From contig JACMIS010000510.1 in the NCBI GenBank assembly GCA_014381035.1, positions 1 through 6,493 of the forward strand: DNA of 6,493 nucleotides, read 5' to 3'. Of this stretch, positions 1 to 4,923 are shown piece after piece. The translations under genes were made by a program, and so were the position numbers. Below the pieces are notes generated by a model, which was not told the origin of the DNA, did not search any database, and saw only the letters and a list, made by a program, of their open reading frames with translations. Every line of letters starts with the position of its first letter. Within the stretch, counting starts at the first letter, position 1. Source of the DNA: Armatimonadota bacterium (lineage in GTDB: Bacteria > Armatimonadota > Armatimonadia > Armatimonadales > Armatimonadaceae).

Positions 1-446
1 CGGAGCGCACCGAGATACACGGTAGGCAGATCGAACGCCATACTCCCGAGATATTCGGAAACGTGGCGCATTTCCGTGCCCTGCATCAGCGCACCGTCGA
101 GCGGCAGGCTACGCAGTTTCGCCGGGTGCCCGTACTGTTCGCCCAGCGGCGGCGCGGCGTCCAGAATGACCTGATAACCCGCCGACAGAAATTGTCGTTC
201 TGCTTCCTCGACAAGCGATACGAAGAACGGGTTTTGTAAGCCGCTGATCAGAAGACCGATGGTTTGTGTGCGCCGCTTGCCCAGCCCTTTCGCGAATCGA
301 TTCGGCTGGTACCCCAGTTCGCGGGCGGCGAGCAGTACCCGGTCGCGGGTCGTCGGCGAAATTCGCGACGAAACGCCGTTCAGGACTTTGGATACGGTGC
401 AGGAGGATACACCTGCTTTTTCCGCCACACTGCGAATCGACTTCAT
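1..446 (-). CDS. LacI/GalR-family transcriptional repressor, C-terminus cut by window edge
   Basis: The first 148 codons are visible and the gene continues beyond base 1. Residues 1-50 form a LacI-type helix-turn-helix (SVAEKAGVSSCTVSKVLNG, about residues 6-24). The hinge region follows (NRFAKGLGKRRT, 49-60), with Leu55 likely filling the minor-groove lever position. From residue 62 the periplasmic-binding-protein-like ligand domain begins (TIGLLISGLQNPFF). The ATG at 446 is chosen because the protein then starts in the usual way for the family and has an AGGG Shine-Dalgarno six bases upstream. Members bind small ligands, usually sugars, and repress nearby genes. The ligand cannot be told, because the pocket is mostly off the window. 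Two 22-bp palindromes with a central CG, the kind LacI proteins bind, lie between its promoter and start, so autorepression is likely. Family assignment is secure and target genes are unknown. Confidence 0.93.
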   Translation of the reverse strand, partial: MKSIRSVAEKAGVSSCTVSKVLNGVSSRISPTTRDRVLLAARELGYQPNRFAKGLGKRRTQTIGLLISGLQNPFFVSLVEEAERQFLSAGYQVILDAAPPLGEQYGHPAKLRSLPLDGALMQGTEMRHVSEYLGSMAFDLPTVYLGAL

Positions 447-456
447 AAATGCCCTG

Positions 457-478
457 TTTGGATAATCGGTTATCCAAA
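457..478. promoter_or_regulatory. Proximal palindromic operator of the LacI-family gene
   Basis: Arms TTTGGATAA and TTATCCAAA flank a 4-nt centre TCGG, giving 9-bp perfect arms and the central CG typical of LacI-family operators. It lies in the 5' untranslated region, about 11 bp upstream of the start codon, where a bound repressor would act as a roadblock. It matches the second operator at 498-519 in nearly every position. Binding by the adjacent regulator is inferred. Confidence 0.75.
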
Positions 479-497
479 TTTGCTAAAAGTAACCGGC

Positions 498-519
498 TTT
501 GAGTAACCGGTTATCCAAA
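498..519. promoter_or_regulatory. Promoter-overlapping palindromic operator of the LacI-family gene
   Basis: The site reads TTTGAGTAA-CCGG-TTATCCAAA. It is the same motif as 457-478 with a GA/AG swap in the left arm and a perfect 10-bp core TAACCGGTTA at 504-513. It overlaps the last base of the -10 hexamer and covers the predicted transcription start near 512, an ideal place to block RNA polymerase. Its centre is 41 bp from that of the other operator, about four helical turns, so one tetramer or two dimers could sit on the same DNA face. A further partial copy, AGTAACCGG at 488-496, directly repeats 502-510. Confidence 0.75.
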
Positions 520-547
520 CTATAACCGCAGCCATGCGGTTTGTCAA
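519..547 (-). promoter_or_regulatory. Sigma-70 type promoter for the LacI-family gene
   Basis: On the minus strand, TTGACA (547-542) is followed by a 17-bp spacer and TATAGT (524-519), a perfect -35 and a 5/6 -10. The predicted start is near 512, giving a 5' untranslated region of about 65 nt that contains both operators. The gene can therefore be expressed independently of the aminotransferase operon lying upstream on the same strand. Confidence 0.8.
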
Positions 548-570
548 GGGGGGACTGAAAAATCTCCCCT
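547..570 (-). terminator. Possible weak terminator hairpin after the aminotransferase gene
   Basis: Arms AGGGGAGA (570-563) and TCCCCCCT (554-547) on the minus strand surround an 8-nt loop with one A-C mismatch. The hairpin begins 4 nt after the aminotransferase stop codon. There is no real U-tract; the -35 TTGACA of the next gene starts at its foot. In plus-strand RNA the mismatch becomes a G-U pair. Position favours a terminator, but the strength is doubtful. Confidence 0.4.
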
Positions 571-574
571 AACA

Positions 575-1729
575 CTACAAACTTTTCGTGAACCGCTCCA
601 TGCGCCGCAAAGCTTCCTGCAACTTTTCGGACGCGGTCGCGTAGCAACAGCGGATATGACCGATCCCGCCTTCCCCGAACACATCTCCGGGGACCACCAG
701 CACGCGCTCCTCTTTCAGTAAGCGTTCCGCGAACTCCTCGGCGGATAAGCCGAACCGCTTCACCGACGGGAACGCGTAGAACGCGCCGCCGGGGAGCGGG
801 CAGTCCATCCCGATGTCGTTCAAGCCTTTCACGAACATGCGGCGGCGACGGTCGTAATCCGCGCACATTTCGTCGGCATCGCGGTCACCCCGACGCAGGG
901 CTTCCAGCGCGGCGACCTGTGCGGTGATCGGAGCACAGAGCATCGTGTACTGGTGGATCTTCATCATCACTTCGATGATCGCGGCAGGGGCACAGGCGTA
1001 TCCGATGCGCCATCCGGTCATCGCATAGGCTTTCGAGAAACCGTTCAGCAAGATCGTGCGGTCATACGCGCCGGGGAGCGAGGCGACGCAGACATGCGGC
1101 GCGTCGTAGGAAAGACGGTCGTAGATTTCGTCCGACAGAATGTACAGATCATTAGCGACGCAAATATCCACGATGGCTTGCAACCCGGCGGCATCCATCG
1201 TGGCACCGGTCGGGTTTGTCGGGTAGGACAGCAGGATCGCCTTGGTGCGCGGCGTAATCAGTTCGGCAACATCGCCCGCATGTGTCTTGAAACCGGATTC
1301 CGCCCGTGTCGGCACGGGAATCGGAACACCGCCCGCGAAGGCGACACACGGGGCGTAGGAAACGTAGCACGGTTCCGGAATCAACACTTCGTCGCCGGGG
1401 TTCAAAATAGCGCGGAACGCCGTGTCTAATGCTTCGGAAACGCCGACCGTCACCAACACTTCCCGGCGCGGGTCCCACTCGACGCCGTACCGCTCGTTCA
1501 TCTTTTTGACGATCTCGATGCGCAATTCGAGCAGACCGTAATTGCTGGTGTAGGTCGTCATGCCCTTTTCCAGCGACCAGATCGCCGCCTCACGTATTCG
1601 CCACGGCGTCACAAAATCCGGTTCGCCGACGCCGAGCGAGATAACATCGTCCATCTCGGCGACCAGATCAAAGAAGCGGCGTATCCCGGACGCCGGGACC
1701 GACATAATTTTTTCACTTAAGGGTTTCAT
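575..1729 (-). CDS. PLP-dependent class I aminotransferase, probably alanine transaminase (AlaT/YugH-like)
   Basis: This is a cytoplasmic fold-type I transaminase of 384 residues, full length for the AspC/PatA/AlaT branch. Visible landmarks are GVGEPDF (33-39) at the substrate lid, NPTG (172-175), SDEIY (199-203) with Asp200 for the PLP ring nitrogen, and the Schiff-base Lys233 in GFSKAYAMTGWRIGY. Arg360 in HIRCCYA is the likely carboxylate-binding arginine. Substrate cannot be fixed from motifs alone. Alanine/pyruvate is favoured by two context clues: it lies 70 bp downstream of an Lrp/AsnC regulator, as in the Bacillus subtilis alaR-alaT pair, and the operon leader encodes an Ala-rich peptide. 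Aspartate or aromatic transaminase remain alternatives. No Shine-Dalgarno precedes the ATG at 1729, only an A-rich stretch. Met9 is an alternative start, but the N-terminus as called fits the family. Confidence 0.92.
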   Translation of the reverse strand: MKPLSEKIMSVPASGIRRFFDLVAEMDDVISLGVGEPDFVTPWRIREAAIWSLEKGMTTYTSNYGLLELRIEIVKKMNERYGVEWDPRREVLVTVGVSEALDTAFRAILNPGDEVLIPEPCYVSYAPCVAFAGGVPIPVPTRAESGFKTHAGDVAELITPRTKAILLSYPTNPTGATMDAAGLQAIVDICVANDLYILSDEIYDRLSYDAPHVCVASLPGAYDRTILLNGFSKAYAMTGWRIGYACAPAAIIEVMMKIHQYTMLCAPITAQVAALEALRRGDRDADEMCADYDRRRRMFVKGLNDIGMDCPLPGGAFYAFPSVKRFGLSAEEFAERLLKEERVLVVPGDVFGEGGIGHIRCCYATASEKLQEALRRMERFTKSL

Positions 1730-1756
1730 CGTTGTTTTTGCTTTCGTAGGTTCGGC

Positions 1757-1794
1757 GTTTCGGACCGCGAGCGGTACCGCTCGCGGTCCGAAAC
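1757..1794. repeat. Perfect 38-bp palindrome between regulator and aminotransferase genes
   Basis: Both halves are 19 bp and match without error around the centre GGTACC (1773-1778). Each arm starts GTTTCGGACCGCGAGC. In RNA from either strand it would form a very stable hairpin with a 4-nt loop. It begins 5 nt after the regulator stop codon and ends 27 nt before the aminotransferase ATG. No U-run follows on either side, so a simple intrinsic terminator is unlikely. An mRNA-stabilising or processing hairpin, or a REP-like mobile repeat, are the main options. Confidence 0.9.
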
Positions 1795-1799
1795 ATCCG

Positions 1800-2294
1800 T
1801 TATGGTGTCACGGCCAGTCGGCGGTCTTCCATTTCGCCGCCCGTGAACAGTACGCCATCTTCCTTATACTTTTTCAGTAGAAAGTTCGTCTGGGTACCTT
1901 TCACTCCTTCGATAGTTGCCAAGCGTTCCGCGACGAAGTTCGCCACCTCCTGAATCGTCAAGCCTTCGACCACGACGCGCAGATCCTGCGTTCCCGACAC
2001 CAGGTACACGGAATGCACTTCGGGGAAGCGATAGATACGCTCCGCAATGCGGTCGTAACCGGCGCCGCGCTCCGGTTGCGCCGCTACATCAATAAACGCG
2101 AAGACCCGTGGCTCTCCGGCACGCTCCCAATCCACGCGGGTTCGGTAGGAGCGGATCAGACCCGCCTTTTCGGCATCCGCGATAACGGCAACGACCTCGG
2201 TTTCGCTCGCCCCCGTCTGCGCCGCGATCAAGGCGGCGGGTGTGCGCGCGTCGCCCTCTAAAATATGTAAAACAGCGTTTCGTAATTCGGTCAC
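1800..2294 (-). CDS. Lrp/AsnC-family transcriptional regulator (AlaR/YugG-like)
   Basis: The 164-residue protein has an N-terminal winged HTH (about 1-55, with TPAALIAAQTGASETEVVAVIADAEKAGLI in two helices and a turn). A RAM/AsnC ligand domain follows (about 62-145, FAFIDVAAQPERGAGYDRIAERI, then VHSVYLVSGTQDLRVVVEG). The tail is short and charged. Lrp-type proteins form dimers to octamers and sense amino acids. Here the sensed ligand is probably alanine or a related amino acid, inferred from the neighbouring aminotransferase and the Ala-rich leader. The start is a GTG at 2294: AGAGG lies 7 nt upstream and an in-frame TAA two codons upstream excludes a longer form. It is first in the operon after the attenuator. 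The first 44 codons contain 11 Ala codons and none is GCA, in contrast to the leader ORF. Confidence 0.92.
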   Translation of the reverse strand: MTELRNAVLHILEGDARTPAALIAAQTGASETEVVAVIADAEKAGLIRSYRTRVDWERAGEPRVFAFIDVAAQPERGAGYDRIAERIYRFPEVHSVYLVSGTQDLRVVVEGLTIQEVANFVAERLATIEGVKGTQTNFLLKKYKEDGVLFTGGEMEDRRLAVTP

Positions 2295-2316
2295 GAGTTA
2301 TCCTCTCACAATGCAA

Positions 2317-2351
2317 AACGACCCTCCGCGTTATTCACACGGAAGGTCGTT
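2317..2351 (-). terminator. Attenuator terminator hairpin in the operon leader
   Basis: On the minus strand AACGACCTTCCG (2351-2340) pairs with CGGAGGGTCGTT (2328-2317): 12 bp with a single U-G pair and an 11-nt loop. The stem runs into TTGCATT, so the U-tract is short (four U counting the stem foot). It lies between the leader ORF and the regulator, whose Shine-Dalgarno (AGAGG) lies outside the stem. The lone mismatch on the plus strand becomes a G-U pair on the minus strand, pointing to function in minus-strand RNA. Confidence 0.7.
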
Positions 2352-2380
2352 GTATATTAGGCTGGTGAACTTTCCGTGCG
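2336..2380 (-). promoter_or_regulatory. Antiterminator alternative to the attenuator terminator
   Basis: On the minus strand CGCACGGAAAGTT (2380-2368) can pair with GACCTTCCGTGTG (2348-2336). Twelve of 13 positions pair (two G-U), with one A-C mismatch. The 3' half uses 2340-2348, which is also the 5' arm of the terminator, so only one hairpin can form. The 5' half begins just 6 nt after the leader-peptide stop codon. A ribosome that reaches the stop would cover it and let the terminator form, while a ribosome stalled on upstream Ala codons would leave it free. Energies were not computed. Confidence 0.6.
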
Positions 2381-2386
2381 GGTGCG

Positions 2387-2497
2387 TTATGCCGTAGCTG
2401 CTGCTACTGCATCTGCTGCGACGGTAGTTACGCGTGCAAGCGCGGACGAAGCTATCGCCTCCTCCTGCCGTGCGCTTGCTCTAAAATTCGTTTGCAT
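2387..2497 (-). CDS. Alanine-rich 36-residue leader peptide (attenuator)
   Basis: The ORF starts at ATG 2497 and ends at TAA 2387. It encodes 36 residues, 13 of them Ala, and 7 of the last 10 (AADAVAAATA) are Ala. Nine of 13 Ala codons are GCA and none is GCC. It sits directly behind a strong promoter and directly before an antiterminator/terminator pair, upstream of a regulator and a probable alanine transaminase. That is the layout of the classical trp, his, thr and leu leaders. The inferred role is that low Ala-tRNA stalls the ribosome near codons 27-36, the antiterminator forms, and the operon is transcribed. No Shine-Dalgarno precedes the ATG and the predicted transcript starts at most a few nt before it, so translation is probably leaderless. 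Other than Ala-richness, the peptide has no recognisable domain. Random Ala-rich ORFs occur in GC-rich DNA, but the combined context argues against chance. Confidence 0.68.
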   Translation of the reverse strand: MQTNFRASARQEEAIASSALARVTTVAADAVAAATA

Positions 2498-2505
2498 TTC
2501 GAGTT

Positions 2506-2534
2506 ATTATAAACGACGCTTCCCGTTCGGTCAA
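2506..2534 (-). promoter_or_regulatory. Strong sigma-70 type promoter of the leader-regulator-aminotransferase operon
   Basis: On the minus strand TTGACC (2534-2529) and a perfect TATAAT (2511-2506) are separated by 17 bp. The expected start is at purines 2500-2497, so the RNA begins at or within 3 nt of the leader-peptide ATG. The untranslated leader up to the regulator GTG is about 205 nt, long enough to hold the attenuator. It is divergent from the promoter serving the DUF1802 gene. Confidence 0.85.
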
Positions 2535-2569
2535 GCCTCCTGATTTTTATTTTCCGACGCGCTGTTTTC

Positions 2570-2599
2570 TTGGGTTGCAAGCGGAATTTCGGGTACAAC
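2570..2599 (+). promoter_or_regulatory. Possible promoter of the DUF1802-UPF0173 operon
   Basis: TTGGGT (2570-2575), an 18-bp spacer and TACAAC (2594-2599) make a moderate match. The -10 ends 7 nt before the ATG at 2607, which would give a leaderless or nearly leaderless mRNA. The only Shine-Dalgarno-like run, GGGG at 2600-2603, is too close to the start to be convincing. Confidence 0.45.
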
Positions 2600-2606
2600 G
2601 GGGATA

Positions 2607-3224
2607 ATGGAACGAGCCGTGACCGCCGACAATGAACTACCGCGCACCTTGACCACCGCGCTGAAAGAGTGGGCAGTAGCCGCGCGTGCGTTGCGCGAAG
2701 GGCGGCAGGTAATCCTCCTGCGAAAAGGCGGGATCCGCGAAGCCGAAGGCGAATTCGTCGTCGAGTCACGCGATGTGCTGTTGTTTCCGACGTTCGAACA
2801 TCAGGTCGAGCAAGCCGGGACACTGCAACCGTGCTACGGTGCTTGGCGCGAGGATGAGGAAAAGCGGCGACCGAAGGGCGAGAACATCCGTATCGAAGCT
2901 TGGGCGCGAATCACCGATATTCTTCTCGTCGAACCGTCGCGTTTCCCGAAACTTTTTACATTCGGCTCACAACACATCTACGGCGATGCGTTTCTCACGT
3001 TCCGTACCGAAAATGAGCCGCAGAAACCGCTGTACTGCCTGTTTCTACGCACATTCAATCTACCCGAATCCGTCACCGTTCCGATGGAACCGGATTACTA
3101 CGGGTGCCGATCCTGGATCACGCTGGAGAACGAGATCACGCTTGCCGGTGCGACACCCGCTTTATCGCGTCACACCTACGAGGAGCGCGTTCGCGTCACG
3201 AAGCGCATTCTGACCACCGATTAA
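2607..3224 (+). CDS. DUF1802 family protein of unknown function
   Basis: The 205-residue soluble protein carries the family signatures ALKEWAVAARALREGRQVILLRKGGIRE (18-45), LLFPTFEHQ (58-66) and YGCRSWITL (165-173). There is no signal peptide or membrane segment. The family is found in cyanobacteria, Deinococcus-like and other bacteria, and has no established activity. The RKGGIRE and FPTFEHQ blocks suggest a conserved active or binding site, but this is inference. Its stop codon lies within the Shine-Dalgarno of the following hydrolase gene, so the two are co-transcribed and perhaps act on related substrates. The ATG at 2607 is the only early Met and sits 7 nt after a TACAAC -10 element, as expected for a leaderless start. 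Confidence 0.85.
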   Translation: MERAVTADNELPRTLTTALKEWAVAARALREGRQVILLRKGGIREAEGEFVVESRDVLLFPTFEHQVEQAGTLQPCYGAWREDEEKRRPKGENIRIEAWARITDILLVEPSRFPKLFTFGSQHIYGDAFLTFRTENEPQKPLYCLFLRTFNLPESVTVPMEPDYYGCRSWITLENEITLAGATPALSRHTYEERVRVTKRILTTD

Positions 3225-3234
3225 GGAACACCAT

Positions 3235-3987
3235 ATGACAACCCCTTATTTGCCAACGGGCTTCACCCTGACATACCTGGGACATTCGACGCTCCTCTTC
3301 GAAACCGAAAAAGGCGCACGGGTCCTGATAGACCCGTTTGTAGAAAACAACCCGCGGTGCCCGCTCAAGAACGACGAGATTGGCGATCTGGATCTGATCC
3401 TGCTGACGCATACGCACGACGATCATTTTGCGGACTGCCTTCCGATTGCGAAAGCGACCGGTTGCTATATTCTGGCGACGCCCGAGGTGTGCGCCTACCT
3501 CGGCTCTAAAGGAATCGCGGGCGACAAACTGATCGCGGTCAACAAGGGGGGCACCGTCCCGTTCGACGATCTGGGCTTCGCGGTAACGATGACGCACGCA
3601 GACCACACGTCCAGCATCAATGATAGCGGAACGGTGCTGTATGGCGGAGAGCCGATGGGCTTCATTTTGCACATCCCGGATGGCGACGAAACATTCACGA
3701 TCTACCACGCAGGCGACACGGCGATTTTCGGAGACATGCGCCTGCTATCGGAGATCTACACCCCGCGCCTCGCCCTTCTCCCCATCGGCGATCATTTCAC
3801 CATGGGACCCCGCGAAGCCGCCGCCGCGTCCGCACTCCTATCCTCGGTGGAGCATGTGATCCCGATCCACTACGGAACCTTCCCGATGCTGACCGGGACA
3901 CCGGAAAAGTTTATCGAAGCCCTGTCGCATGTGGAAGCGACGGTACAGGTGGCAACGATGGAGCCGGGAGAAACGCTTCGCGGTTAA
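3235..3987 (+). CDS. UPF0173 metal-dependent hydrolase (metallo-beta-lactamase fold)
   Basis: The 250-residue cytoplasmic enzyme begins with YLGHSTLLFE (14-23) and IDPF (32-35). The metal site is clear: HTHDDH (59-64), His121 in THADHTSS, HAGDT with Asp161, Asp186-His187 in GDHFTMGPREAA, and His212 in PIHYGTFP. This pattern defines the UPF0173/YtkL branch of beta-lactamase-fold hydrolases, related to UlaG-type lactonases. The natural substrate is unknown. The ATG at 3235 has AAGGA seven nt upstream, overlapping the TAA of the DUF1802 gene, so the pair is translated from one message. A hairpin 7 nt after the stop closes the operon. Confidence 0.93.
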   Translation: MTTPYLPTGFTLTYLGHSTLLFETEKGARVLIDPFVENNPRCPLKNDEIGDLDLILLTHTHDDHFADCLPIAKATGCYILATPEVCAYLGSKGIAGDKLIAVNKGGTVPFDDLGFAVTMTHADHTSSINDSGTVLYGGEPMGFILHIPDGDETFTIYHAGDTAIFGDMRLLSEIYTPRLALLPIGDHFTMGPREAAAASALLSSVEHVIPIHYGTFPMLTGTPEKFIEALSHVEATVQVATMEPGETLRG

Positions 3988-3994
3988 CACGATA

Positions 3995-4016
3995 GAGGGG
4001 CGGGCTTCCGTCCCTC
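3995..4016 (+). terminator. Probable intrinsic terminator of the DUF1802-UPF0173 operon
   Basis: GAGGGGCGG (3995-4003) pairs with CCGTCCCTC (4008-4016), nine pairs including one G-U, around a GCTT tetraloop. The tail GTTGCTTC is only moderately T-rich. It is placed 7 nt after the hydrolase stop codon. Confidence 0.6.
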
Positions 4017-4041
4017 GTTGCTTCAGATATTTCGGGAACAC

Positions 4042-4063
4042 CATCTCACGCCGTTGTGATATG
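4042..4063. promoter_or_regulatory. Inverted repeat upstream of the pseudopilin promoter
   Basis: CATCTCAC and GTGATATG form a dyad with 7 of 8 matching positions and a 6-nt spacer. It ends 8 bp before the -24 element, so it could be a regulator site. It is not placed like a typical distant enhancer-binding site, and no regulator can be named. Confidence 0.3.
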
Positions 4064-4071
4064 GGAACTTC

Positions 4072-4087
4072 TGGCATACTTCTTGCG
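4072..4087 (+). promoter_or_regulatory. Sigma-54 (-24/-12) promoter for the pseudopilin gene
   Basis: TGGCATACTTCTTGCG matches the RpoN consensus TGGCAC-N5-TTGC at every key base, with GG and GC separated by the required 10 bp. Transcription would start near 4098, leaving about 39 nt before the ATG at 4137. Pilin genes are frequently RpoN-dependent in other bacteria. A TATATT hexamer at 4093-4098 has no good -35, so a sigma-70 alternative is weaker. Confidence 0.6.
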
Positions 4088-4136
4088 TCCCTTATATTGC
4101 AAACGCTTCGCCACAGAAAGAGATAGGCAGAAAACA

Positions 4137-4865
4137 ATGATTCGCCAGACCGGAAGTACCCCTGCTAAACGTGCATTCACACTGATCGAACTGCTCGTCG
4201 TCATCGCGATAATCGCCATCCTCGCCGCGATACTTTTTCCCGTATTCGCACAGTCTCGCGAAAAGGCGCGACAAACGTCCTGTTTATCGAATGAAAAACA
4301 GATGGGTCTGGCGATTATGCAATACCTTCAAGATCACGACGATACGTACATGGCAGCCGATCATGATGCAACCAGTCCGTATACCTGGTTCGAACCGTTG
4401 CAACCCTATCTGAAAAGCCGTGACGTTTTCCGATGCCCGTCTCTTGATAAGAATGATGAGACCGGGTTACCCGTCGATAGTCCCCTTCTCGCGAGTAATG
4501 GCAAAGAGTACACGGCGTATATCATCAACGGCTTGTTCTCCCACGCTACCGAGGAAGCGAAGTTCAAGATCCCCTCGGAACAGGTGCTTGTCGCCGAGCG
4601 CGAAAAGAACATCAACGCCTTCGATTATCATGCCTGGGAAGAGGAACACGCCTCTCCGGTTCCGCAGGAACCAGAAGAGCATGGAGAGTGGGAGCAGGAT
4701 CACATCGCCAAAGCCCGTCATACAGGCGGCGCGAACTATTTATTCGCGGACGGTCATGCGAAGTGGCATCGGTTCGAGCAAACCCTGCGCGTCGGTCCCG
4801 AGGAGTTCGGGATGCACAACCGCGACAACCTGCCGGAGCCGGAAGAAGATGAGCACGTTCATTAA
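4137..4865 (+). CDS. Type IV pseudopilin-like protein with prepilin N-terminus and H-x9-DG domain
   Basis: The 242-residue protein has a short basic leader and prepilin peptidase site [23 protein letters not shown]. Ala13 stands at -1, Phe14 would be the methylated N-terminus, and Glu18 is the conserved position-5 glutamate. A hydrophobic helix (14-38) is followed by [17 protein letters not shown] (41-57). The H-x9-DG motif is His195-Asp205-Gly206 in [13 protein letters not shown]. Cys49 and Cys100 could form a disulfide. Such proteins assemble into, or travel through, type II secretion or type IV pilus-like systems at the cell envelope. Two stretches are rich in Glu and His (165-189 and the tail 232-242). 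The ATG at 4137 is preferred over an in-frame ATG at 4056, because that would prepend 27 unlikely residues and would start upstream of the RpoN promoter. The ribosome site (AGG, 9 nt upstream) is weak. No assembly genes are adjacent. Confidence 0.9.
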   Translation: MIRQTGSTPAKRAFTLIELLVVIAIIAILAAILFPVFAQSREKARQTSCLSNEKQMGLAIMQYLQDHDDTYMAADHDATSPYTWFEPLQPYLKSRDVFRCPSLDKNDETGLPVDSPLLASNGKEYTAYIINGLFSHATEEAKFKIPSEQVLVAEREKNINAFDYHAWEEEHASPVPQEPEEHGEWEQDHIAKARHTGGANYLFADGHAKWHRFEQTLRVGPEEFGMHNRDNLPEPEEDEHVH

Positions 4866-4895
4866 GGCATTGTCCCGTCAAGGCATTGTCCCGTC
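4864..4895 (+). repeat. Exact 16-bp tandem duplication
   Basis: AAGGCATTGTCCCGTC occurs twice back to back (4864-4879 and 4880-4895). The first copy overlaps the stop codon of the pseudopilin gene. No hairpin or terminator is formed by it. Confidence 0.9.
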
Positions 4896-4923
4896 CTGAC
4901 TGACGCTGGCAACATGATACAAT
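4896..4923 (+). promoter_or_regulatory. Possible promoter for the following uncharacterised gene
   Basis: CTGACT (4896-4901), a 16-bp spacer and TACAAT (4918-4923). The -10 lies inside the first codons if translation starts at ATG 4914, but ends 5 nt before an in-frame GTG at 4929. This would fit a leaderless GTG start. Confidence 0.45.

Noticed and set aside
109..477. Minus-strand 122-residue ORF over the LacI gene
   Set aside because: Frame-shifted shadow of the LacI-family coding sequence, which has a recognisable HTH in the other frame.
483..866. Minus-strand 127-residue Arg-rich ORF over the aminotransferase 3' end
   Set aside because: Shadow of the aminotransferase frame; it also crosses the LacI promoter.
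953..1429. Plus-strand 158-residue ORF inside the aminotransferase gene
   Set aside because: Antisense shadow with Arg/Gly/His-rich composition and no domain; the minus strand holds all PLP-enzyme motifs.
2089..2316. Alternative minus-strand ORF starting at ATG 2316
   Set aside because: It is out of frame with the clear Lrp/AsnC protein, starts inside the terminator foot and encodes Arg/Gly-rich nonsense.
2295..2534. T-box riboswitch or other metabolite riboswitch before the regulator
   Set aside because: No T-box sequence (TGGnACC-type) or specifier-loop layout is visible. The Ala-rich ORF directly before competing hairpins is better explained by leader-peptide attenuation.
2452..2823. 123-residue minus-strand ORF opposite the DUF1802 start
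   Set aside because: Low-complexity Arg-rich sequence antisense to a recognised gene and crossing the divergent promoters; no start signals.
4056..4136. Longer pseudopilin start at ATG 4056 adding 27 residues
   Set aside because: The added residues do not look like a prepilin leader, the start would lie upstream of the sigma-54 promoter, and leaders before FTLIE are normally short. ATG 4137 gives a normal 13-residue leader.
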